In this document: one piece after another, positions 14,402-20,127 of the stretch
How positions within the stretch are numbered: the first letter of the stretch is position 1
Layout of the letters: every line of letters starts with the position of its first letter
DNA from: Brevundimonas sp. UBA986
GTDB taxonomy: Bacteria > Pseudomonadota > Alphaproteobacteria > Caulobacterales > Caulobacteraceae
Length of the DNA: 20,127 nt
Reading direction: 5' to 3'
Assembly: GCA_002292165.1 (NCBI GenBank)
Contig: DBBK01000077.1
Coordinates: 23,076 to 43,202, forward strand
Notes under the pieces: generated by a model
Told to the model about the DNA's origin: nothing
The model's input: the letters and a program-made list of their open reading frames with translations, nothing else
Databases searched by the model: none
Translations under genes and position numbers: made by a program

Positions 14402-15544
14402 TCAGCGCGGAGTCACCGCGGCGTTGAGGCCCTGCTGGGCCGCGACGGCATTGGCCTGGACCACCTGACCCGCCTGGGCCGCGGTCTGGGCGGCGGCCTG
14501 GTCGGCGGCGCGCTGGGCCGCGGCGGCCCTGGCCGAGGCTTCTGCGGCGACCTCGGCGGCGGTTTGCCGCGCCAGCTGTTCGGCGCGCTGGTTCAACTGG
14601 CTCAACGGCGTCAGGACGGCGGCCAGACCACCCCCGTGCTCGCCGTTCAGATAGACGTCGAAGGCGGTCGGATCGGAGACGTCGACGGTGGCCGACAGGC
14701 CGATGGGCGCGCGCCAGCTTTCGCCGGCGGCCAGCTGACGGGCGAACAGGACGCGACCGTCGCCCATGCGCACGACCAGAGCCGCGGCCTTGCGCGCCTG
14801 CAGCACGACCTGTGAGGCGGTGGCGGCCGCGCCGTAGATGGCGCCGCGCGGGTTGAAGGCGGCCTGGACCGGCGGGGCCTTGGCGGCGGCGGCGGCGGCG
14901 ACGGCTTCAAGGTCGGTGGGGTCAATGCCGGTCAGCTGGGCCTCGAGGCCGGGCGTGACATAGAGGGCGGGAATGGTCTGGTCCGGCGGGGCCGGGTGCG
15001 GGGCGCCGATGCTGACCGCGTGCTGGCCGGGCACATCGCCCAGGGTCCAGCTTTCGGGGACGGAGGCGATGTCCGAGGGCTGCGGCGCGCGCAGCATGTT
15101 GACGCGCTGGAAGACGTTCCAGCCGACCACGGCGACGGCGATGGCCACGACGGCGGCGATGACGCGCGGCGAATAGCGGCGCACATCCTGGAAGGCGACA
15201 CCGACCGGCGCCTGCAGCGGGACCGAGCCGTCCGGGCTTTCGCGCTTGAAGCGTTCGACGGCCAGTTGTTCGTCCAGGCCCAGGGCCTCGGCATAGGCAC
15301 GGACATAGCCGATGGCGAAGACGCGCGACGGCAGGGCCGAGAAGTCGCCCTCCTCGAGGGCGATCAGATAGCGGGTGTGGACGCGGGTGACGACCGACAA
15401 CTCGGCCAGCGAACGGCCCGAGGCCTCGCGGGTGGCGCGCAATCCGGCGCCCAGAGTCGCGGCGTCGACGATGGAGGGCACAGGGTCCTTCCAGTCCGGA
15501 TGTGACCGAAACTCATCGGGGACATTCCCCGTATCCAGCGCCAT
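14402..15544 (-). CDS. RodZ-like HTH and DUF4115 membrane protein with Ala/Gln-rich C-terminal tail
   Basis: This 380-residue protein has an N-terminal helix-turn-helix of the RodZ type (about 29-92, 'GAGLRATREASGRSLAELS ... FAIGYVRAYAEALGLD'), a single membrane segment (about 127-145), a Pro/Ala linker, and a DUF4115-like beta domain (about 245-302, ending 'AFDVYLNGEHGG'). An Ala/Gln-rich helical tail (about 318-380) follows. In RodZ the HTH binds MreB on the cytoplasmic side and supports cell-shape synthesis. The neighbourhood with ispG supports the assignment, but the long alanine-rich tail is unusual. The start is uncertain: ATG at 15544 is chosen because GGGG lies 9 bases upstream, with in-frame alternatives at 15559 and 15697. 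A candidate sigma-70-type promoter at 15714-15686 would exclude the longest form. Confidence 0.8.
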   Translation of the reverse strand: MALDTGNVPDEFRSHPDWKDPVPSIVDAATLGAGLRATREASGRSLAELSVVTRVHTRYLIALEEGDFSALPSRVFAIGYVRAYAEALGLDEQLAVERFKRESPDGSVPLQAPVGVAFQDVRRYSPRVIAAVVAIAVAVVGWNVFQRVNMLRAPQPSDIASVPESWTLGDVPGQHAVSIGAPHPAPPDQTIPALYVTPGLEAQLTGIDPTDLEAVAAAAAAKAPPVQAAFNPRGAIYGAAATASQVVLQARKAAALVVRMGDGRVLFARQLAAGESWRAPIGLSATVDVSDPTAFDVYLNGEHGGGLAAVLTPLSQLNQRAEQLARQTAAEVAAEASARAAAAQRAADQAAAQTAAQAGQVVQANAVAAQQGLNAAVTPR

Positions 15545-15685
15545 GAAGGCTGACCCCATACTCGGCGCGTCGTATCCCGAAACTGCGGGATGCCGATCAT
15601 GCGCCGTACTCGACCAAGACGCGAACGATACCACAGTGGCCTCGTCGCTCTGAGCTCCCCCCGGAGATCGTTTTTTGTCGGTGTC

Positions 15686-15725
15686 TGGATATCGCATTTC
15701 AGCCGGTGGTTCAACGCTCTGTTAA
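15686..15725 (-). promoter_or_regulatory. Candidate promoter of the RodZ-like gene with a possible CtrA-like site
   Basis: The minus strand shows TTGAAC (15714-15709), a 17-base spacer and TATCCA (15691-15686), a fair -35/-10 pair. Overlapping its -35 is TTAA-N7-TTGA (15725-15711), one base from the TTAA-N7-TTAA core bound by CtrA in Caulobacterales. Both are by eye only. Confidence 0.35.
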
Positions 15726-15784
15726 GCATGACGGCGGCTCGCCCGGCAGGTGTGGCGCACTCTCCCCACACGCGAAATCGGGGA

Positions 15785-15805
15785 AAATGCGTCAGGGCGG
15801 GACGC
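15785..15805 (-). terminator. Weak terminator candidate after ptsP
   Basis: Minus-strand GCGTC and GACGC (15805-15801 and 15793-15789) form a 5-bp stem around seven bases, followed by ATTTTCCCC, just past the ptsP stop. The stem is short. Confidence 0.3.
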
Positions 15806-15806
15806 G

Positions 15807-18080
15807 TCAGACCGCGACGTTCAACTTTCGCGCCAGACTTTCGATCTCGTTACGGATCGATCCGGCGGAGCTGCCCAGAAGGCTGGCCATGCCGCGCTTG
15901 GCGGCGGTCAGATCGGCGGAGAGGATCATCCGCTTGACGGGCCCGACGCCGCCCGCCGGCGCCGACAAACGGGTAAAGCCCAGCGTCAACAAGGCGAAGG
16001 CCTCCAGCGGCCGCCCGGCCAATTCTCCGCACACGGACACCGGCGTCCCGGTGTCGGCGCAGGCCTTCTGGATGGCCTGCAGGGCCCTCAGCGCCGGGGG
16101 CGACAGGGGGTCGTACCGGTCCGAAACCAGCGGATTGGTCCGGTCGGCGGCGTACATATACTGGAACAGGTCGTTGGACCCGACCGAGACGAAGTCGGTC
16201 AGGGGCAGGAGGGCGTCGAGGTGCCAGAGCACCGACGGGCATTCGATCATGGCCCCGACACGCAGCAGGGCGGGCAAAGGTCGCCCCCGACGCCGCGCCC
16301 AGTCGCATTCGACGTCGACCAGTTCGCGCGCGGCGCGGAACTCGTCCACCGTGGCGATCATCGGGAACATGACGCGCAGCTCGCGCCCGGCCCCGGCGGC
16401 CAGAAGCGCGCGCAGTTGCAGCCGCAGCAGCGACGGCCGGTCCAGCCCGAGGCGGATGGCGCGGCGGCCAAGCGCCGGATTCTCCTCCCGCTCGGTCGTC
16501 TCCATATAGGGCAGGACCTTGTCGCCGCCGATGTCGAGGGTGCGGAAGGTCACGGGCCGGTCGCCGGCGGCGTCCAGCACCAGCCTGTAGAGCGCCGTCT
16601 GACTGTCCAGACGCGGCAGTTCCTCGGAGACCATGAACTGGAACTCGGTACGGAACAGGCCGATGCCCTCGGCGCCCGTCTCGTCGAGGTTTTCCAGATC
16701 AACGGCCAGACCGGCGTTGGTCAGCAGGGAGATGCGCGTCCCGTCCGCGGTCACGGCGGGGACGTCGCGAAGCTTGGCGAACTCGGCCTGACGCTGGTCG
16801 CGCACGGCCATGCGCGACTGGACCGAGTCGAGCATGTCGGAGCGGGGCCGCAGATGGGCCTCGCCCGTCTCCCCGTCGACAATGACCAGGTCGCCTTCGC
16901 TGAGCCGGTCGCGCAGCCCCATCAAACGGCCGACGCAGGGGATGCCCAGGGCCCGCGCGACGATGGCCGCATGGCTGGCGGCCGAACCCTCTTCCAGCAG
17001 CAGGCCCTTCAGGGTCTCGCGTGGATATTCCAGCAGGTCGGCGGGGCCGAGGTTCCGGGCCACCAGGATGGCGTCGTCCGGCAGTTCGCGCTGGCCCGGA
17101 TTGTCGCCGGCCAGGACGCGCAGCAGCCGGTTGGCCAGGTCCTCGAAGTCGTGCAGCCGCTCCTTGATATAGGGGTCACGCGCCTTGGCGAAGCGGGCGC
17201 GGTGTTCGTTCCTGACCCGGTCGACGGCGGCCTCGGCGGTCAGACCCGAACGGACGGCCTCGACCAGCGACCGGTTCCAGCCCCGGTCGTCGGCGAACAT
17301 CCGATAGGTTTCCAGCACCTCGAACGACTGGCCGGCCAGCTTGCCCTGACCGCCCTCCAGCATGGCGTCGATGCCGGCCTTCAGATCGGCCAGACCCCGG
17401 TTCAGGGTCATCTCCTCCATGACCGGGTCGGAGGACAGCAGCTTCTCGGGCGCCAGCGGCGCCTCGTGCAGGATGACGTGACCGAAGGCGAGGCCTTCCG
17501 CGAACTTCTGGCCCTTCAGCCGTTCGGGCCGGTGCGGGGCGACCTCGACGTCGCGCAGCTCTTCCTGACCCAGCAGTTCGCCCGAGGCCACGGTTTCGGC
17601 CAGAACCATGGCGATGGTCTGGATGTCCTCGACTTCGTCGGGGTCGTAGCGGCGCTCGGCGCGGTTCTGGACGACCAGAACCCCGATGGCCCGGCCGCCG
17701 CGCAGCAGGGGGGCGCCGAGGAAGGCGTGGTAGGGGTCTTCGCCGGTTTCCGGACGATAGGCGAAGCTGGGGTGCGACGGGGCGTCCGACAGGCTGATGG
17801 GCTGGGCCATGCGCGCCACCTCGCCGACCAGACCCTCGCCGGGCCTCAGACGGGTGTTGTGCACGGCCTCGCGGTTCAGGCCCTCGGTCGCGAACAGCTC
17901 CAGCTCGCCCGAGGCGCGGCGCAGATAGATGGAACAGACCTCGGCGACCATCGACTGGGCGATGGTGCGCACGACGCGATCCAGCCGTTCCTGGGCCGGA
18001 GCCGCGCCGGCCATGGCCTCACGGATCTGGCGCAGGAGGTTGCGTGGCCCCCTCGTCGTCAATCCGCCGCCTATAGGCAT
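15807..18080 (-). CDS. ptsP: Phosphoenolpyruvate-protein phosphotransferase, enzyme I of the nitrogen PTS
   Basis: This 757-residue EI-Ntr has an N-terminal GAF sensory domain (about 28-165) followed by a full enzyme I: the NPr-binding helical part (about 185-330), the swivelling phosphohistidine domain with active His370 in 'EEGSAASHAAIVARALGIP', and the PEP-binding barrel with 'IGLFRTEFQFM', 'TLDIGGDK', 'SVGSNDLFQYMYAADR' and catalytic Cys684 in 'SVCGELAG'. It passes phosphate from PEP to NPr and then IIA-Ntr, a regulatory cascade that in relatives links nitrogen status (sensed as glutamine by the GAF domain) to ppGpp and ion control. NPr and IIA-Ntr genes are not in the window. It follows lysC after 49 bp on the same strand, a common alphaproteobacterial pairing. 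Confidence 0.95.
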   Translation of the reverse strand: MPIGGGLTTRGPRNLLRQIREAMAGAAPAQERLDRVVRTIAQSMVAEVCSIYLRRASGELELFATEGLNREAVHNTRLRPGEGLVGEVARMAQPISLSDAPSHPSFAYRPETGEDPYHAFLGAPLLRGGRAIGVLVVQNRAERRYDPDEVEDIQTIAMVLAETVASGELLGQEELRDVEVAPHRPERLKGQKFAEGLAFGHVILHEAPLAPEKLLSSDPVMEEMTLNRGLADLKAGIDAMLEGGQGKLAGQSFEVLETYRMFADDRGWNRSLVEAVRSGLTAEAAVDRVRNEHRARFAKARDPYIKERLHDFEDLANRLLRVLAGDNPGQRELPDDAILVARNLGPADLLEYPRETLKGLLLEEGSAASHAAIVARALGIPCVGRLMGLRDRLSEGDLVIVDGETGEAHLRPRSDMLDSVQSRMAVRDQRQAEFAKLRDVPAVTADGTRISLLTNAGLAVDLENLDETGAEGIGLFRTEFQFMVSEELPRLDSQTALYRLVLDAAGDRPVTFRTLDIGGDKVLPYMETTEREENPALGRRAIRLGLDRPSLLRLQLRALLAAGAGRELRVMFPMIATVDEFRAARELVDVECDWARRRGRPLPALLRVGAMIECPSVLWHLDALLPLTDFVSVGSNDLFQYMYAADRTNPLVSDRYDPLSPPALRALQAIQKACADTGTPVSVCGELAGRPLEAFALLTLGFTRLSAPAGGVGPVKRMILSADLTAAKRGMASLLGSSAGSIRNEIESLARKLNVAV

Positions 18081-18096
18081 CCGCCCTCCCGTCTCG

Positions 18097-18116
18097 AGCT
18101 CCCCAGATAGGGAGCT
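18097..18116 (-). other. Hairpin between lysC and ptsP
   Basis: AGCTCCC and GGGAGCT (18097-18103, 18110-18116) form a perfect 7-bp stem with a six-base loop in the 49-bp gap. No T-tract follows, so it may be an RNA-processing or stability element rather than a terminator. Confidence 0.45.
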
Positions 18117-18129
18117 ACTGTGACGCTAT

Positions 18130-19389
18130 CTATAGCGCATCCAGTCCGTATGCCGAATGAAGTGCACGAACCGCGAGTTCCGCATAGGCGTCTTCGATCA
18201 GGACACTGATCTTGATCTCGGAGGTCGAGATGGCCTGGAACTTCACGCCCTTGTCGGCGAGGGCGCGGAACATGGTCTGGGCGACGCCCGCGTGGCTGCG
18301 CATCCCGACCCCGATGACCGAGACCTTGGCCACATCGGCGTCGACGCGGATTTCCTCGAACCTGATCTCGTCCTTGGCGGCCGTCATCAGCTCCTCGGCC
18401 CGGACGGCGTCGCGGCGGCCCGTGGTGAAGGTCAGATTGACCCCGCCGGCGGTGCGCGCCTGGGACTGGACGATCATGTCCACATTGACGTTGGCCTCGG
18501 CCAGACGGGTGAAGACGTCCGCCGGGGCGTCGGTGCGGTCCGCCAGACCCAGCAGGGTGATGCGCGCCTCGTCGCGGCTGACGGTCACGCCCGATACGAT
18601 GCGCTTTTCCACGATATCTTCCTCGTCACAGATCAGGGTGCCGGCTCCCACCGGCAGATTTCCGTTTTCGTCGGGTTCGACGAAGCTCGACAGGACCCGC
18701 ACGGGCACCTGCTTGGCCATGGCCAGTTCGACCGACCGGGTCTGGAGCACCTTTGCGCCCAGGGACGCCATCTCCAGCATCTCTTCATAGGAGACCCGGT
18801 TCAGCTTGGTGGCCTTCTTCTCGATGCGCGGGTCGGTCGTATAGACGCCGTCCACGTCGGTATAGATGTCGCACGGGCAGTCCAGCGCCGCGGCCACCGC
18901 CACCGCCGAGGTGTCGGAGCCGCCTCGACCGAGCGTCGTGATCCGGCCGCCGGCCGTGACGCCCTGGAAACCCGGGATGACGGCGATCTCGCCCAGGTCC
19001 ATGGCCCCGCCCAGCACCTCGCCCGGCACGTCCTCGATGCGGGCGCGGCCGTGGGCGTCGTCGGTGATGATCGGGATTTGCCAGCCCATCCAGCTGCGGG
19101 CGTTGTGACCCATGTTTCGCAGGGTCAGGGCCAACAGGCCGGCCGTGACCTGCTCGCCCGACGCGACCACGACGTCGTATTCGTCGTCGGACAGGGGCAG
19201 GCCTTGCGCAGCGGGGCCGGCGCCGTCGGTCCAGGCGACCAGCTCATTGGTCTTGCCCGCCATGGCGGAAACAATGACGGCCACCTCATGACCGGCCTCG
19301 TGCTCACGTTTAACGTGGCGGGCAACGTTATAGATGCGTTCCAGGTCGGCAACCGAAGTGCCGCCAAATTTCATCACCAATCGAGCCAT
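18130..19389 (-). CDS. lysC: Aspartate kinase
   Basis: This 419-residue monofunctional aspartokinase makes aspartyl phosphate, the first step to lysine, threonine, methionine and diaminopimelate. The kinase domain shows 'KFGGTS' (7-12), 'TTLGRGGSDTSA' (151-162) and 'DVDGVYTTDP' (178-187). Two C-terminal ACT domains (about 266-340 and 352-419) indicate allosteric feedback by lysine and/or threonine. Its length fits the alpha-type lysC with an internal start for a beta subunit in some bacteria; I did not look for that here. The ATG at 19389 has no strong ribosome site. The leader contains two hairpins, the nearer one terminator-like. It is the first gene before ptsP. Confidence 0.96.
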   Translation of the reverse strand: MARLVMKFGGTSVADLERIYNVARHVKREHEAGHEVAVIVSAMAGKTNELVAWTDGAGPAAQGLPLSDDEYDVVVASGEQVTAGLLALTLRNMGHNARSWMGWQIPIITDDAHGRARIEDVPGEVLGGAMDLGEIAVIPGFQGVTAGGRITTLGRGGSDTSAVAVAAALDCPCDIYTDVDGVYTTDPRIEKKATKLNRVSYEEMLEMASLGAKVLQTRSVELAMAKQVPVRVLSSFVEPDENGNLPVGAGTLICDEEDIVEKRIVSGVTVSRDEARITLLGLADRTDAPADVFTRLAEANVNVDMIVQSQARTAGGVNLTFTTGRRDAVRAEELMTAAKDEIRFEEIRVDADVAKVSVIGVGMRSHAGVAQTMFRALADKGVKFQAISTSEIKISVLIEDAYAELAVRALHSAYGLDAL

Positions 19390-19410
19390 CAGGCGCAGTC
19401 ATCCAGATTT

Positions 19411-19442
19411 CAAACAAAAGCGCTCCCCGGAAGCGGGGAGCG
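19411..19442 (-). terminator. Terminator-like hairpin in the lysC leader, possible attenuator
   Basis: A perfect 9-bp stem CGCTCCCCG/CGGGGAGCG (19421-19429, 19434-19442) with a 4-base loop is followed on the minus strand by CTTTTGTTTG. It ends only about 22 bp before the lysC ATG. The upstream gene already has its own terminator at 19527-19565. Confidence 0.6.
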
Positions 19443-19450
19443 ATGATCCC

Positions 19451-19473
19451 GCGCTGCATAAACCAAGCAGCGC
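19451..19473 (-). other. Second hairpin in the lysC leader
   Basis: GCGCTGC and GCAGCGC (19473-19467 and 19457-19451 on the minus strand) pair over 7 bp around a 9-base loop, directly upstream of the terminator-like hairpin. Confidence 0.45.
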
Positions 19474-19526
19474 CGCAGGGCAACGCAGAAGGGCAATGTT
19501 GTGTGATCAGAAATATAGTCGTGATG

Positions 19527-19565
19527 AGGAACAAAGAAGGCCGGGAGATCGTCGTCCCAGCCTTC
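19527..19565 (-). terminator. Rho-independent terminator of the beta-barrel-like gene
   Basis: The minus strand pairs GAAGGCTGGGA (19565-19555) with TCCCGGCCTTC (19546-19536), 11 positions with one wobble, around an 8-base loop. TTTGTTCC follows. It lies 30 bp past the stop at 19596. Confidence 0.75.
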
Positions 19566-19595
19566 CATTCGTAAAAAGCTGGATGCTTACATGGT

Positions 19596-20127
19596 TTACA
19601 ATTCGTCCGGCACAGCCGCGAACGGAGCGGTATCGAGCAGATCGAATGTTCCGGCACCGCGGCGGTCCTGGTCGAGAAGCGAAACAAATCCGAACCGGGT
19701 TCGAATGCCAACCATAACGGCGTGCTCGGTTCCTCGATCGGTGACGTCAAGTTCAATCTCAGGGGGTTCATCAAGATCAACATGCCAACCCTCGTAACGG
19801 GCGAAATAGGATAACGGCGACAAACCCACCTGGTGCTCATATTCAAGTCCCCAAGTCAGTCCGTGGGGATCGCCTTCGTCACTTCTATCGAAGGACCCGC
19901 CGGCATAGGTCACTTCAGCTTCGAGCCTGTCATGAGGCGTTACGAAATATCGCGCCACTCCCCGAACGAACCAGCCATCGTCCCAGCTGTCAGCGTCATT
20001 CAAAACATCCCACGCTCCGCCACCTTGAACAACAAAGGTCGTATTGCCGACAAATTGTGCCACCTCGACACCGGCCAACAGCGTGCCCGCATTCGAATCA
20101 TCATCAATTGCAGACGTACCGGAAAAA
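19596..20127 (-). CDS. Unidentified protein, C-terminal part, probably beta-barrel outer membrane type; cut by window edge
   Basis: The frame enters from the right edge, open for 176 codons to TAA at 19598-19596; no start is visible, as the TTG at 20078 is just an internal Leu codon. The sequence alternates hydrophobic and polar residues with many aromatics and Gly ('WDDGWFVRGVARYFVTPHDRLEAEVTYAGG', 'LTWGLEYEHQVG', 'LSYFARYEGWHV', 'HAVMVGIRTRFG'), as in strands of an outer membrane barrel facing outwards. I do not recognise the family. The C-terminus lacks the classic final Phe (it ends 'AAVPDEL'), and about 30 residues follow the last strand. GC content is lower here (about 55% in one line counted) than in the housekeeping genes, hinting at acquisition or at relaxed composition. 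Confidence 0.6.
   Translation of the reverse strand, partial: FSGTSAIDDDSNAGTLLAGVEVAQFVGNTTFVVQGGGAWDVLNDADSWDDGWFVRGVARYFVTPHDRLEAEVTYAGGSFDRSDEGDPHGLTWGLEYEHQVGLSPLSYFARYEGWHVDLDEPPEIELDVTDRGTEHAVMVGIRTRFGFVSLLDQDRRGAGTFDLLDTAPFAAVPDEL

Noticed and set aside
12467..14815. Very long plus-strand open frame (782 codons) running through TauE and opposite ispG and the RodZ-like gene
   Set aside because: It is a high-GC frame-shadow: the translation is Arg/Gly/His-rich without domains, while the overlapping frames encode clear families.
15750..18110. Long plus-strand open frame (786 codons) opposite ptsP
   Set aside because: It is an antisense shadow of the well-supported ptsP gene, rich in Gln, Gly, Val and Asp with no recognisable domain.
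19328..19459. Short open frame overlapping the lysC start as a regulatory leader peptide
   Set aside because: It has no cluster of lysine, threonine or methionine codons, runs far into lysC in another frame and has no clear ribosome site.
1..20127. CRISPR arrays, tRNA or rRNA genes, insertion sequences, prophage genes
   Set aside because: No regularly spaced repeats, cloverleaf-like sequences, transposase or integrase domains, or terminal inverted repeats were seen.

Overview
The window is high-GC, densely packed alphaproteobacterial chromosome. The order nepR-ecfG-phyK facing phyR, the SapC-family protein and the lysC-ptsP-rodZ-ispG-prfA series all point to the family Caulobacteraceae; Brevundimonas or a close relative is my inference. 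No mobile element, tRNA, rRNA or CRISPR array is visible.

Left part (1-2236, minus strand): the N-terminus of an aldehyde dehydrogenase resembling succinate-semialdehyde dehydrogenase, and a metabolite:H+ symporter-type MFS transporter with a large extra periplasmic loop.

Core of the window (2131-6381): a complete general stress response (GSR) locus. On the minus strand are nepR (anti-sigma), ecfG/sigT (ECF sigma factor), phyK (sensor histidine kinase) and an entericidin-like lipoprotein gene. On the plus strand are phyR (anti-anti-sigma response regulator) and, in the gap after it, a structured non-coding RNA gene that conventional annotation would miss. Four exact copies of the EcfG promoter motif GGAAC-N16-CGTT stand in front of nepR, phyR, the lipoprotein gene and the RNA. 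The RNA has a 9-bp closing stem, an unpaired run of seven cytosines, an inner 8-bp hairpin and two tandem near-identical terminators. I read it as the homologue of Caulobacter GsrN. The circuit would be: stress, then PhyK phosphorylates PhyR, PhyR-P sequesters NepR, EcfG is freed, and it activates its own regulators, the lipoprotein and the RNA.

Middle (6466-10407): a two-gene operon (CurA-like NADP-dependent oxidoreductase and a MaoC/hotdog-like protein), a converging SapC-family gene with several hairpins between them, a Zur-like Fur-family regulator and an alpha/beta hydrolase.

Right part (10411-20127): a minus-strand housekeeping series of lysC (aspartate kinase), ptsP (enzyme I-Ntr), a RodZ-like protein, ispG and prfA. 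It is interrupted by plus-strand genes for an output-less response regulator and a TauE/SafE permease. Two convergent gene pairs meet with only 2-3 bp between stop codons. The lysC leader contains a terminator-like hairpin just before the start codon. The right edge carries the C-terminal part of an unidentified, probably beta-barrel protein in visibly lower-GC DNA.
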